Notes under the pieces: generated by a model | Database searches by the model: none | Told to the model about the DNA's origin: nothing | The model's input: the letters and a program-made list of their open reading frames with translations, nothing else | DNA from: Nautilus pompilius | Lineage: Eukaryota > Mollusca > Cephalopoda > Nautilida > Nautilidae | Assembly: GCA_018389105.1 (NCBI GenBank) | Contig: JACATO010001064.1 | Coordinates: 186,001 to 250,000 of the forward strand | Length of the DNA: 64,000 bases | Direction: 5' to 3' | In this document: piece by piece, positions 10,701-24,971 of the stretch | Position numbering within the stretch: the first letter of the stretch is position 1 | Layout: each line of letters begins with the position of its first letter | Position numbers and translations under genes: made by a program

Positions 10701-13700
10701 GTTATAAATCGACCCATATATAATGTTTTCATATTTTAAGGTAAGCAAATACCTTTGCAAACGTCTCTCTAGGTGTTACGAATATACACGGGGCTGTCGC
10801 ATGAATACGCTTTAGTTTACTTTAATTCGATAGAACATGTGGAACTTTACCAAGTAATCGCTTTTTGTTAAGAATGGAGCGGCCGGTGATGATACAACTG
10901 AGGTCGAATCCAGGTCGGGACACGCTCGGTTTGGCGTACCATCCCGGCATGGATTTTCTTTGTAAACTCCAGTTTCGTCTCATCTAAAATTAAAGATTTT
11001 AAGCAGGATTTTTCGCGTGCATGTAGTGTAGTAGAGATAATGGAAAAAAAAAACAAAACTTGTACCTTGACCACTGATCAAGAGACCCCAACCGAACCTA
11101 AGTAATTTGCTTGACGATCAACACCTTCCCCATTCTAGTCCCCCCTTATGAGAGATGCCTTTTGATGACAAAAGTGAAGACAGAGATCGCCAAGAAGACT
11201 AAAGATAACCACACCAGCACCCTAGTCTAGACGAATAATGACCAACGAAGCGTTTTTGCTAAATCATATATAGCTTCCGGTTCTTGCTTCTAAAGTATAT
11301 TTTGTTTGTTTTTTTTTAAGCAATAGAGACATCGTGTAGGCAAGTATTCACAGATTCTTAAACTGCCTTAATAAATTACCATTACCGGGCACTGGTTTGA
11401 TTTCTTAGATGGCAGCTTAATTCGGAAAACCTTTGCTAAAGTTGAGTCTACTAAGAGCCAGACAAGTGCTAAACCACAAGACAGAGCTCTCCTTGTCTAA
11501 ATGCATTTAATTTATCCGTGAAACAGATAAAAAACAAAAAAAAAACAACAACTTCAGCGGGACATGGAAGTTGTAGACTTTCAGCCAACGGCCACTGACT
11601 ACTGAGTTTTAGTTTTATGCTGATTTTTAAACGGTAAATACGTGACGACACTGAATGACAATTAAGCGAAATGCTTAGAATTCACAAAAATAGAAACTCT
11701 GTGTTTAGGAAGGGAATGGAAAACTTACCTTAACTGATGTTTCATTCCGTTAATTCTTTCTAAGCAAATTCTTTTGTACTTTCAATTTGCATATATCTCT
11801 TCTAGCTATACATTCGTGCTGTGTCTGTTAGGTTTGTAGATTTATAATATAGTCTTCTGTTGAAAATTAGCACTGCCTCTTTGAAATGCCAGGTATTTCT
11901 TGTTGTTGCACCTTACTTTTCTACTCTGACGATTCTGAGTCTTGAAAATTGTCTATCAATAAAAGCCTAGCGTCGACGAGAATTATTATGTTGAAGATTT
12001 ATGAAAGCAAAATTAAAAACAATCAAACAAATGAATTCTGCAGCTAGGCTGTTGTGTTGTTTAATGTTTCGAAAAATCAGAATGAATTCCAAATAACCTT
12101 CCAACTTATCACAACCGTTAGTTATGTAATTTAACCTGAGAAAAATGCGTTTATTCTGCAGATTAGTGCCAACATCGGTGATTTATAAATCCGATCATCG
12201 TCACCGATACATCATGAAGCACCGGGGCAGACTCATTTACTTGGAATGCGGAGGACGTGATAACCAAGATATTTCCCCATTGGGTAGTTGGCGATCCGAG
12301 GACAGTCGGTATTTAAGTCCGTAATGAGATCTGTCTTTCGTCTGTTTAGGGAGGATAAGGTACCCATTCCACGGAAAAATCCTGCCACTATCGCTGCACG
12401 CACAGAACGGTCTGATGTCCACCAAGTTCACTATGCAGGGGCTACTTAAAGGAAGCCATTGGAGACAAACTTGAATAAGGTCTATCCTGTTGCTTGGTGA
12501 AACATGTGAATTGGCTAGACAATCGCCTATCAGCGGTAAGTAATCGATACCTTTAAAGCCAGATCGCACGTTCATCGTTTCCCATGACCTTGATCACATG
12601 GATCTGGAGAAAGATTAGCGAGGCTATTGACCAGGTGTGTTTACGACTGTCAAACATGGAGGATTCGCAACAATGGTGTGGGAGGGGAGATAACACAGAT
12701 CGTCATGCATTCATTGATTGACGTCTTAATTTTTCCGGCTACACATAAAAAATATGCCATACATCCAGAATCCCTACAATTTAAAAGATACTGAATAAAC
12801 GGCATTTGTTTCCCGTCTCTGGTAAACCTCAAAAGGCACCCATGGGAGCAAAGTCATTGAATAATAAATGTGTAAATGACCAAGATAAAACTGGCAGAAT
12901 CATCTGAAGGAACGCTGTTATCAAATACCTAAAATGGCTTTTGGTACTGCACGATACGTATAATTTTCAAATTACTATATCAAAGGTCTGTAAATTAAAA
13001 TTGGAAAAATATTTACAGGATCTTAAAATAATTTATATTATGTACTCTAAGTATTCTAATTAAATGTTAGTCTTCTGAATGTTTTTAATAATGTCCTTCA
13101 CTATTTTTCAGTTTTTAAAACAATAGTATTCTCTTTTGTTCTTCATGAATATTTCTTCCATTTTTTAACAAATGTAAAAAACTGAAAGAAAATTTTAAAA
13201 ATGAAATATGCTTAAAACGAATGAAGTCATTATATACATAATTTTTTTTCAATTTTGTTACAAATTTAATATCAATAATTTGAGATAGTTGCACAAACTC
13301 ATTACAGAGTGAAGTAACAGTAGAGGAAACGAACAAAAAAACGACTCAAAATCTTTCCGGAAAACTAACTTTCTCAAATTCTTATTAACCAAAGAATACG
13401 TTTTGTTTTTTTTTTCTAATATATGCTCACCTAATTATGTAATAAAGGACTAATTACAAAATATACTTTCTTGCCGACAAATGTACTTCACAACATTTAT
13501 TACATATTTCTAAAGTCCGGCCGCTTAGATCAGTAAAACTGCTCGAAATACAGACAGAAACTTGCTTAAAAATATACGTTGGGTGGCGTCTGTAAAATAA
13601 CAAAATGACGTAATAAGGAATCTCTTTTAATCTGGTGCTCTGCAAATGCAAGGTATTAATTTTTTTGGATTCAGAAACTCGGATATTACCGACCAAATTG

Positions 13701-15420
13701 CTTAACAAACCTTAATCCATTTAAGCTGGAAATACCGCCATGTTTTCAAACGGCAGAGTTGAAGTTTCTGTAGATTTTGAATATATTTTTTTCCTTGAGT
13801 ATTTGGGATTTATCTGGATATTTAGCCATCCAGGTTTTTCTTTTCAATGAGCCACATTTTAAAAAATAACTTCTCTTTCGTACCTATGGAAGTATAGGTA
13901 AAAGGAGTTTTCGAAATCCGATTTTCCTACCTCTGTTGAACAATAACCTCAGTAAGAGACCCTGACTTCTTAATCTCGCAGTTTATTTTAATCCCGTGTC
14001 ATATCATGGTTTCCACCGGACGGTGGAATATAACGACACAATCCAGATTTGATGAAGGGATTAATCTTTATATCAAGCCATACGTAAGCAATAGGTTGTA
14101 CTCAGGTAACGCAGAAGGAAAAGTTAATGAAAGTGGAGACTGCCAGCACGCGTAGTAAGTGAAGAGTCTGAACTTGACATCGCTACTGCCAGTGCGAGTT
14201 AAAAGCGATTTACTTCTCGGCTATCGCGTTTAGGCCAACTTTACATTTACCGGCCATTCCAAGTCTGTCTGGATCACGAGCAACTTAAATGAATGGATAT
14301 GACGTCAGATCTCACGGCGGTCGAAAGCGGACTACTTTTCACAACGAACTATTTCAGCGGGTATCCTTTAGATTGGCCCGTGGTGGGCCGCTTTCCACAG
14401 GGTGGATAAAATGCCGATACACGACTAGGCGAAGCCGAATCCTTTCGCTAAGTTGGATTCGATCAGCGCTAATACCAATCCGCCACCTTTGGCAGGGCGT
14501 TTAAAGACCAGCGCTTTGCGTGTTCTCCGCTAGTTCCTTACGACCGCCGTCGCTGAGAAAGTACCCTTGTTGGGGCCAGGGAGGGAGCCAATCTTAAACA
14601 AAAGGAAGTGACGGAAAATCGGTTTATCACCTTGAAATGTTATACTACATGAATAATTACAAATAGACAAATGCATTCATCCCGTCACCAAAAGTTCCCA
14701 CTTATCCAAAATATGCACATTTGGTATAAGTTAATTCACTCCCTCTGGAAGAATTGCCATGACATGAACTTAAAAAAATAAATAGAATACTGCCAACTAT
14801 GAGTCGCTTTATATTAAATTCCAATTGAAGCCATTCTTGCTCTTGACGTAAAACGGTCGTGCCAGTGCCATTTATCGTCATCTCCTAATTTACGTCGGTT
14901 TGTGCGATTCTATGTAGTACGTCATTGTGCAGAAATGTCTCTACGAGACACTCAACAGGAGTTACATTAGCCTCGTGGTGTCAGAACTTTTTAAAATTTA
15001 AATTTGCCTCATAAATTATGCATATAGGTTTTATTTAATTTTTGAGGGTGTAGGATCAGCTGAAGGTGAACAGGTCTTTAGAACGTTATACGGACTTGCG
15101 ATGGCTGTGTGAGAGCGTTTACGACCTGAGACGATCAGAATGGAGCGTTATCCAAAATACGAATCATTATTTTTTCTTTTGTACTTACCAGTAAAAAAAG
15201 AAATTTTACCGCAATTAAGGAAGAATTTTCTTTGGAAAAATGTCAGCCCTACTGAATCTCATAAAGAACTAAAGGCTTTACATAGAATTTCTTTTGGAAT
15301 TCACTCTCTCCCTGACATAGTCACTTTTTGGATTTTAAACAAGTCTGGAAAGACAAAACATATTAAGATATTTACTTTCAGGATTGCCAACGCTACAAGA
15401 AACTATTAATTTATTCAATT
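7791..15420. other. long stretch without recognised genes
   Basis: Mixed sequence. GC-richer patches at about 8570-8870, 9840-10230 and 14140-14560 contain open frames (for example 8454-8825 plus, 9842-10210 minus, 12237-12575 minus, 14289-14504 plus). None has a recognisable domain or a clear acceptor and donor pair. There is a G10 run near 8352 and a CRE palindrome at 14300-14307. These patches could be conserved regulatory DNA of a large intron, but nothing here is assigned. Confidence 0.45.
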
Positions 15421-15423
15421 TTT

Positions 15424-15493
15424 AATAATAATAATAATAATATAATAATAATATAATAATAATAATAATAATATAATAATAATAATAATAATA

Positions 15494-15559
<66 letters not shown>
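15424..15559. repeat. (AAT)n microsatellite
   Basis: About 136 bp of AAT/ATA trinucleotide repeat. The first half carries interrupting units that shift the phase, and the run after about 15495 is nearly perfect. Confidence 0.95.
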
Positions 15560-15560
<1 letters not shown>

Positions 15561-16196
15561 TTTGCTTGAATTCTAGTTTTCTGGATATAAAATTTAAATT
15601 TTACTAAAAGGGGAAAAATGTTTTTTAAAATCTATTTTCCTGTTTGGTTTACCAAATTATTGATTATTATTTTTTGCTAAGTTAGTGTCTTTATGGTCGA
15701 ATAGTTCTTGGAATTTTCAGCATTATTAAAACAAACGAATCATGATGAACAATAATTAAATATTTTGTTATAATAAATTTCTAGTTTATTACATACTTTT
15801 AGTTTATCTATATCATTTAATTTCAAAGTTTTATAAATTCATGGAGTTCTGTAAATCTGCAAGTGTCCACTTTGAGTAAAATCATCCTTTAGGCTTATAC
15901 AGCTTGACAGCTGTAATTACAGCTTCTGATAAGTAATCAGTCAGGTCGACCAGTGACTTTAACGAAATATCATAAATCACCCAGACTGAAACAGATCTGA
16001 CCGCTTTCTAAAAAGTGTTAGTAGTGAGAGGTACCCAAATATAACAACGCAGGTGACCTTCTACTTGGCGATTTTTCATAGGTTTTATTTAACCTTTGTC
16101 AGTTTCGTTTAGCTGGGCTTAAAGTCTTTCATATCAGAAAATAAAGCAATGCCGATAGTTATATTCTAGTTGCACAAGCTTGTTTCAGGCTATTAG
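15560..16196. other. AT-rich, no features
   Basis: No coding frame, repeat or mobile element recognised. Confidence 0.6.
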
Positions 16197-16254
16197 TAGT
16201 ATGACAGGTATGATTCATCCCCAGATATGCGGATGAATCATACCTGTCATACTA
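16197..16254. repeat. perfect inverted repeat, 24-bp arms, 10-nt loop
   Basis: The left arm at 16197-16220 starts TAGTATGACAGG, and the right arm at 16231-16254 is its exact reverse complement over 24 bases. The spacer at 16221-16230 is CCAGATATGC. No mismatch occurs inside the arms, and the pairing breaks immediately outside them. If transcribed it would fold into a very stable hairpin. In DNA it could extrude as a small cruciform. I see no transposase or A/T-rich MITE body around it. Confidence 0.95.
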
Positions 16255-19200
16255 ATCGAACTTTCTTCTGAAAATAATAAAACAATACCGGAATGTTTCG
16301 GCTATTGCCAACACGACTGCTATAGCGGCATTAATGTCGATATTACGTCTAAGTCGGAACATGCTGAACAGACAATCTTTCTAAAAGATACCAACAGTTA
16401 TGGGCTGACGTTTTCTCGTTATATTTTTGAGCTATTTTTATAGTCCGTCTAAGATCAGACGGATGCTTCAATAATAATGCAAATCTACATCGCTAAAAGT
16501 TATCGTGAAATTTAATTGAGACAAGATTAACTCTTCTACAGCTGGCAGAGGCTTCCCCCCCGACACAATCTTTCATATAAAAAATACAAATTCGGTAAGT
16601 ACGGACCCTCCAAAGAGAAATGAAAATTATTTCTGACAGAATTGGCAACCATTAAAACTCTGGGTCAGCTGTTGTATGCAGTCAGCCACGTCCAGTATTG
16701 GCTCAGCTGGACGGCTTAAAATAAATATAACTCATCTGTACCAGTTATGACAACAAAGAGAGACCGTTACCGTCAAACATTTTAAAATAAGACAGATGTA
16801 GCATCCACCTTATCGATTAACAATTGATAATTTTAAGTTAATTTTAAATTAAAAAAAATAATTTTACTATCTATTTTTGTTTGTTAAAGAACTAACGTCA
16901 AACACGGCAACGGAGAACATCTGTGTTGTGATCAGAACATACAATTTTATAAATCTATTTATTTCCTTTCGATAATTAGTATTTTTTTTTTTTTGTTATC
17001 AGTAACCTCACATTGAGGTTGTCTATTTTAACCTTTGCAGAAGAGAAGGAAAAAGCATTGCGCCATTAACACGAAGCGTGGTCTGAATACCACGGCTGCC
17101 ATTTTCCATTCGTAAGACATTACCCGCTGGGACGAACGTTTTCGATAGGATTTTTCTTTCTGCTTATATAAAAAAAAAAGCGATAAATATCGTGGACATT
17201 TTCAAAAGGAAAGCCGAGAAAACCTGATTTTTGAAGCTCCTGTAAACCCTTTTAACGCATACTTATGCCTACCACAGTCTACTGTATAGAAGAAGCCGAA
17301 CTACAATTCTATTTCCAGAATTAAAAATAAAAATAAATTTCAGAAAATGCTTTCATCTTGTTATCTGTTAAATAAATTGTTCTAACAAAAGTATATTTTC
17401 AGAATGGTGACAAAACACTGTTTTCCTGGATTTGTCTGTGCATAAATCCGGATATTTAATACAATTACTATTTTAATAATATAATGTTTGGATAACAACA
17501 TCAAAGTTCTAAAATGATAATTTTATCAAATCGACAAAAGTCTGTCTATTTTAAAATTATTAACAGGAAGTTTTTTTTTCCCCTTCCAAAATAAAGTTAT
17601 TAATCATTACCAGTGAAAGAGGACTGCTAAAAACAGCAGGAATTAAAGCTGTTAACATGTTAGAAAATCAGTCAGCAAATCCCCGAAATACGTCTGCTGT
17701 TGCTATGTTGTAGCAGCCAGCGCATATGAGAAATTGTCGTCAGCGACTGGCTAGCAGATAAGTAACCCAAAAATACCTTATTAACGCTGAAAAAGAACTA
17801 GTTTTGATCGGTTTATGCAAAAAAAAAAATGTAGGCTAGGATATATGAAACTGTGTACTGAGAACTTTGAAATACAACATCGAATAACAGTCATCTTGAC
17901 TTCATCTTTAATGTCTAACATCGTAAATAATTTAAAAAAAAAAAAACGAGCTTTACATGATATTCACTTAACAAATGACTAACTTTTATATTTAGTGTTA
18001 CATAAACACCACATCAAAAGGTTTGTTAGCTTTTAACGGTAGATATTAAAAATGAAACATGAATTTCTGTGCAGGGCAAATGTGGGATTAAGAGCTCTGG
18101 ACAGAAAAATGAGATTGGGTGGTGACTGCAATTTGATTATGAATAACTTTTCGGAAAATGGCCATTGTAAACAACGGTGTTGTTTGAGCGTTCATCAGTA
18201 GAGAAGAAATAATTCATGATATTTTTAGTTTGGCATGTAATTTTTGATCTTTTGTGGACTTGTATAGGCCATGTTTTATTTACTCCTGTATGGTGTTCAA
18301 CAGATTACGTTGGCGATCTTCTATCGATCCCGCTATGTTATTATTCATTCCAGCGAGGTTAGTTATACATCAGCACATCAGTCTCTTAATGGAGGACGTC
18401 AGAGTTATCGTTTTCCGTGGATTGAATACGGGATAATCCGGACAGCGTTAAAATTAATGTCTATGCATATATTTTCTTTCATCTGCTTCTAAGCGAGAAA
18501 ATTTTAATAAAAAGGTAGGGTAAATCAATTTTAGCAAAGCGTAAGCTCTTTAGTTTAATAAATTAAATGCGTATGGGATTTAAATATTGGGAATCTCTGA
18601 GTCACCTGATTCGTGTTTCTTTCTTTGTTCTGAAGCAAAACTGCAAACAGTCATTTACAATGGCGAAAATAAAAATGGATTTGTGTCAAAATGAGGAATT
18701 TCGGATATGAACAATTTAAAGTCCAAAAGGCGCATTCACAAACAAAAGGAAAATGGAAACTGGTTTGCATATTTTAAAAATAACTCATTTGAACGAAAAC
18801 AAATTACCTTAAAACAACAATTACTTAACTGATCTTAATGTGTTGTTAAACAGTTAAAAAAATACTGAAGAAGACCGAAATCTAAGATTTTCTTAACAGA
18901 AATGTATTGTTTCCAACCGGGCGTGGACCGCACGTCTTTAGGTACACCAGACATTTTAAAACCTACGTGTGACGGCTACGCGCTAACGGAAACAAATCAC
19001 GTTATATGACAAAGCCCTAACGGGAAATGCTTTAACGAAGTAGGGAAAGAAATAGAACTCTCCGGAAAAACTGCAGATCGAATACGATTCCAGTTTTTGT
19101 ATGCCAAAAATTATTTTTTCTTGTGTAAATCAGTTATCAATTTATAGAAAAACAAACAGCAACAAAAAGAGCATTAATAGAGAAACGTAAGAAGCAATCA

Positions 19201-20219
19201 ATCAAAGTTATTTGGGGGGAAGCCCTTAATATCTTCTATAATAATTTTACAACTCTGGAAGAATAATAATGCGTCTTAAATAGAATAGAAATGAATAATA
19301 AAGCTTAACTTAGAATATCGAACGGTTAAGTTCCGCAAATGTTTCCGGTCATTGCAGCTCGAGTCTTAGCTTCTTCACGGTCGACCTCCAAATAATTAAA
19401 ACGACGAGAGTATTTCCATTAGTTCTAGGTAAATTAAAGTGAATTTTCAGGTGCTAGAATATCGTTGTCTGGTAATAAAAAGTGAAGTGAAAAGAGCATA
19501 CAGCCAAAAGTTGTAAATCAGTGGTTCCTACGGTTACGAGACCCGGCGATATTTTCCTGATCAATAGACAGAAAAATTAAAAGGATCAAGTTACTTTCAT
19601 TCCTCTACGGATTTATCTCAATTTTAAGAGAAATGAACGGTAAAATTTAGCATTTTGGCTGTAGACCTTTAACCTTAGTCGTAAAACCCACCAAGTTATG
19701 TACGAATAAGACAAATTCGGATATTCTAGGCTTCTTGACTGCATATTTTTGTGAATAATTTAAAATCACTGTACGTTTTTGTCGCATGCCACTGACTATC
19801 CTTAAAACATATTAAATAGGTCTGTTATTCCTAAAGCATGAAGATTTATATAAATTTCAAAGAATGCAATCTATGCGATAAGCAGCAGAACTAATTTTCA
19901 AGTATAAAGAAATTCAATGAGTACATAAACCATGTGAAGTCACATTGTAGAAAAGTCATACGTACAAGAAAACTATAGATGACGTCATTCCTATGAATTC
20001 GTGATGAGACAGATATTACTTCACCCTTGTGACATCTTACGCATGAAGAAGCAATGACAGTGTTTACCAATCAACCCAAACCGTAAAACATTAAAGAATT
20101 GCATGCAAATCAAAGAAAGGTGTGTTATATTTACGATGAAACATCGTTAACTGGTACTAAACTAATTGTTGTATGTGTTAATGCCCTGACCAATACAGAT
20201 CTTTCATTATTATTGAAGC

Positions 20220-20220
<1 letters not shown>
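16255..20220. other. long AT-rich stretch without recognised genes
   Basis: Unique AT-rich sequence with many A and T runs. One CRE palindrome lies at 19980-19987. Open frames near 18254-18492 are short and motif-free. Confidence 0.55.
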
Positions 20221-20277
<57 letters not shown>

Positions 20278-20285
20278 CACACACA
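20221..20285. repeat. (AC)n microsatellite
   Basis: A nearly pure CA/AC dinucleotide array of about 65 bp, with one AA interruption near its right end. Confidence 0.97.
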
Positions 20286-23200
20286 TATTTCAGTAAAATA
20301 CATTTGGTTGATTTGATTGACACTACATCTTGTAAAAGAATATTTTTTTGTTCATAGGTAAGAAAATGCTCCAAGTATAAGAGAATAGCAGGGACATGTG
20401 CTAATCTTATTTCCTGTATACTTCACACGTATTTTCATCATTAACCAAATCGGCCGTTGTATTTATATGCCGATCTACAACGTACGACCTCGTAATAACT
20501 TGAAATGGTTTCATTCATCGTTGCTGGATAATTTACTTCTGTTTTACGGAGGTCGATTTTTATATAGTCTTGAGATGGTATTATCAGGTCGTGTGGGAGA
20601 AAAAGAAAAAGAAAGAGTTATTTGAATAAAGTGCCAAAGATATTGCCCCAGCAACAACGGTAGAAAATCTCCGGCAGAATTTGGCACATATTATACAACA
20701 TAAATAATTAGCTTGCAAGGTAATTATTTCTCGCTGTCATGACTACAACCGTTTATCATTATGTCGACCTCTTCTCTCCAACTAAGCTGCAATAATTACA
20801 TTTCGTCTTATTACAGCAAACAATGAATGCGGAGGCCCAGTGATGGATCGCAGATCGGCGGAGTTACTGTTTATATTATAGAAACTGAAGACGACACTAA
20901 AGCATGGAAATCTTCGAATGTAATTTTGTGTATTTCGTAAAATCAGAAGAGACGTAATTAATAGTAAGTGAGGATTTTTTTTTTTCCGTATAGCAATCGC
21001 TTGGTAACTACTGAAGCCTGTAGATTTTAAAAGAAATTTCCCAGACATAAAAGAGTTTTACGAGGAGGAAAATAAATATTAATTAAAAACATGATACAGC
21101 AGAACAAACGGTGACGTGGCGCAGAATAGGCAACGCTCTCTAGCGGATGACTGCGACACTAAGCTATCTAGCTAGGGTAGTGTCCCTTGTGGAGAGTGTT
21201 AAACGGAAGAAGAAAAAAACCAACTTAGAAACCACATCATTTTTTTTTCAAGGAATATGAAATTAAATGGTGTCGATAAGATTACATATTTAGTGTCAGA
21301 TTTTCTAAAATGCGCTTTAAAAGAGTTCTTTGCGATTTGGTAACATAATCGGATACGCAGAAATCGTCAGGCGAAAAGTTTCAGCTCGTTTATTTTCATT
21401 GTTTTGTCCAGGACAAGCGTTCGTTGCTGAGAGTAGTCTTAGATTCTCGGCCTGCTAAATGGATGCTGCTTTATAACTCCATCATCTCACAGAGTCTTGG
21501 TACCGTGACTGGAACAAGTAAATAGAAATCACGCCTTAGGTCTGTTGGATGGATAGATGATACCTTTTGTCAGGCTCGTCTCTGCGTGGACGTGTCCGCT
21601 TTAAATCGGTTTGTAACAGGCAGCAGCAGAAATGAATAGATGACTAAGTCTGGAGCTGGCCAGGGCCGTTCTACGATACAACCTCAGGACCATCCTTGTA
21701 CAGAATGGCTAACGTAACAACGACTCAGGATGCATGATTGACCGTAGGAACGCGATGCGTAACGGCGCATCTCATCAGCATCGACAGGAGCCCGACAGGA
21801 GAGCGACCTCCCGGGTCCTTGGGGCCCCCGGTGTCGGGTGGACCGGGCCGCTTGTCGGCTCGACGAACGTCTCTCAGTCACGAGTTTAACTCGCTAATCA
21901 ACAGCAGCATCGACAGGAGGCTATTATACGGGCAATGAGAGGCTTTATTTTTTAAATAATAGCGTACCTTTTAGCCCAGCATGCCGAAGTGTTTAATGTG
22001 GTTCAGGAGAGGAGGAGAGGATGGAAAGGCATCGGGCAAACCTTTGCACCTTCTGATAAACCACAGTGATCACCCGATAGCAAGCAGGGTCCGTCTCTTC
22101 ACTGGTGTAAAGCTGACGTCTTTCTGGAATGTTACCAGAGCGGTTGTGCGCCACGAATGGTAGAGTCCGTACGCCCTCGCGACCTTGGCGTTTACGAATC
22201 CCACGAGCCTAGGAACCAGTCACGATATCCTACCGCTGTGTCGGCGTGTTTGTAATCCACGAAAAAGTTTCGATATAAACCGGCGGGCGGGGCGTCTTGC
22301 TGAGCGAGTCAGCACTTTACGAAGACCCAAAGCTGCGGGTATTAATTGATGAGGCTGTTGTCTATAAGATCGTTGCCAGCACGATGTCAGTAGCCGCATC
22401 TTGTTAAAGCAGTAATCACTGTATCACAGAATGAGAGAGAGTTAAAACATTTTCTAAGGAATACAGATTGAACCTTGATACATTTACAATTCAAAAGAAA
22501 GAAAGCGACATCGGCTCTTGAATTTTAACGTAGAGTTAATAAACTGTAACTGTGTTATCCACGCCTGCTATGTTTGAATATTTTTAAAGAATTATAATAG
22601 CTGCCAGACAGCTTTAAATCAATTCAAATATTGTTAAAATAACTTTGCCGAGTAAACAAATCTGTTTGTTTTTCGTGTTTACTATCAAAAGAAATAGCCC
22701 AACAAAAATGTGAACGTAGTATTTAGAAAACATCGATTATGAAATATAGTAAACGCATCGCGTAAATCTTTTCTTTAATGCAGGTATTAAAAGCAGGTAA
22801 ACATGAGATTTCCTCCAATGGCTGTCTGTGTACGTAATAAAGGTTTTGGTTGGTTTTTCTAGCTTTTCCCTTCACCGAATATTCGCCTTTCACTTGTCCG
22901 TTCTAATCCATTCGTGTTTGCTTCTTCCCGGTGGCTCGGTTCGCCGGAAATAGGTTCGACGTAACCTTGGGAAAATCTCGGATAATCTTTCATTAACATC
23001 GCCAATCTATTACGTGAGTGGCACCGTAGTTGTAGCCACAAAGAGAGGGCGTGAAGGGAGACCACAAAAACCAGAAAAAAATGTTTTAATAAGGAAAACT
23101 CCTTCAAAATTAAATGCCAATGGTATACTCGGTGATCAGCGGATGGGTTAATAAGGCACAAAAACTACCAGTGATCGATGTGTGCGGTCGCCACGTCGAA

Positions 23201-23562
23201 GAGCTGAGCAGATTAACCCTTTTCTGACCGCCGCGTACCTTTAGAATTATTGCCTCCTCGTGATCTCTGCTAGTGCTGTTTCACGTTTTCACCCTTGTAG
23301 TTCTGGTTTCTGAAAGCGTTTTTGTTTTTTTTATTCTGAAAATTTCTCTTAGCAGGTAAATTGTTTTAAGCCGAAGCGATTACTGAAAACCGTTTATCTG
23401 CTCAGTAGCGACTTAGATAATACATTTATATTTCATTTGCTATAATGAGTCATCATTAAATCTTAATTTTTATAGTCAGGGAAAATAATCGTTGATTAGT
23501 TACACTGGACCTCATCTTGCTGTTACTACAAAGAGCAACAGTAAGTGTGGAAGGAGTCTTAC
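20286..23562. other. non-coding, with a CpG-rich patch at 21.69-22.42 kb
   Basis: AT-rich flanks surround a block with frequent CpG at about 21690-22420. Short open frames there (21684-21938, 21981-22163) are unlike any family I know and lack paired splice signals. On the minus strand this stretch lies downstream of the acidic exon. It could therefore be an intron or 3' region of that gene. Confidence 0.4.
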
Positions 23563-24466
23563 CTCTTGGAGAAATCTCGAGACCGGAGTTAACCACTGGC
23601 ATCGGTCGGCACTACGTTTTCTTTGGGTTCGTCCGCGGTCTTGTCCAGGTTGTTGATCAGATTGACGATGGGAAAGTCCCGGTTGTGCTCCGCTGTGAGT
23701 GACGTCATCTTTTCGGTCATGTAGTCTGCGTGTTTGTCACCGAACTTGTCAACGTCCATGAGCGTATCGCCCTCCACGGAGGGTGAGGACCGCGACGTTG
23801 GCTGCTCCATCAGGCTCATGTCGGACGCCGACTGCTCCACCGAGTTGGAGCCGATGTAGCTCTCGTCATTGTCCAAATTGTCCGAGGGACTCGTGTCCTG
23901 TTGCCACAGCATCTGCTGCTCTTTGTTGTCATGGTTCTTCCATGACTTCATCTTCTCCACGCTGGCTGCGCTGTCGCTGAAGTCCAGCTCTTCGTCTTCG
24001 TCGTCATCCTTCGCCTCGGACGAGTTGCTCTGCGTCTCGTCGTTGTCGTCGTCGTCTTCGTCGTCGTCGTCGTCGTCATCCATGTTGTCATTTACCTCCG
24101 GCTGCTGTTGATAGGGCTCAGTGATGCTGTCGTCGTTGTCTATGCTGGGCGCAAACACCTTGATGGGCGGAGTCTTCACGGCCGGTTTTGGAGAGGCCTG
24201 ACGACTCCGGGCGAATCCGTCAAACTCATTTCTCTGCACCGGCCTTAACTCTTTGGGCCGGCACATCTCCTGGTAATAGCTGCATCTCCCGCTAGTGCTC
24301 TGCAGCAAGTTCTCAGTCTCTTCTTTGTTTATTGCGTCTTTTTTTAAAATGGATTTTTTCTTTAGCGCGGGCGACTCCAGGCAGAGGGCAGGGGGTCTTC
24401 TGAGCGCTGGAGATCTGTCGGGGTTCGAAGCCAGATCAAGAGAAGTAGGATTTTCTTTGGTTTTCT
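23563..24466 (-). CDS. last coding exon of an unrecognised acidic, probably nuclear protein (CDS 23589-24466)
   Basis: On the minus strand a good acceptor (TTTATCTGTTATTTCAG) ends at 24467. The exon then opens with two bases of a split codon and runs as one frame of about 292 codons to TAA at 23589-23591. A consensus donor (CCAAGAG/GTAAGA) at 23563/23562 suggests one more intron in the 3' UTR. The protein segment has a basic patch KKKSILKK (about residue 35 of the exon), Pro/Ser-rich SPKPAVKTPP, an acidic tract of nearly continuous Asp/Glu followed by a second one (DDDEDEELDF), then Ser-rich and Gln-rich sequence ending PTDASG. Codons are GC-rich compared with the AT-rich flanks, and the acidic run is made from GAC and GAT with few interruptions. 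No globular domain is visible. The composition is typical of the disordered C-terminus of a transcription or chromatin factor. That role is an inference, and I cannot name the gene. Earlier exons should lie at higher coordinates. Confidence 0.8.
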
Positions 24467-24971
24467 CTGAAATAACAGATAAACAAAAATCAATCGTAAA
24501 GACGCGGTTTCCGCTCATTAACGTCTAAAATGCATCCAACTTCACCTTAAGAAAATCAGGAAACTGTATATTAAAGAGATCCAGCAACAGTGATCATAGC
24601 AAAACCGTGTCTCGAAAATACAATGTAGATGTAAATATCCATCGCCTATCACATTATAAACTTGACATTTTTTAAATATTTGAAACGGTTGACGGGTTTC
24701 TGCTGTATGATTTTAACAGAAATCTAACAGTTCTTCATGGCATTGGCAAACGGCTATACCTCTACTGACAAAAACTTTAGAAATACGCCTTGTGTTCTAA
24801 TATCTTAACAATGGCCGGATCACTCTCACTCATTTTTACACTGTAAACATGTTTGGAACTCTCCTCAGTGTAAATATAAGTGTAGTCGTTATCGATGATA
24901 GTAACCTACTCAAACCTTTACCATTGCACTGTTGTTGTTTTTTTCGTTTTCTAAAAATGCATTCTACACAC
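24467..24971 (-). other. intron sequence upstream of the acidic exon
   Basis: AT-rich sequence immediately 5' (minus strand) of the acceptor at 24467. No further exon was recognised in it. Confidence 0.5.
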
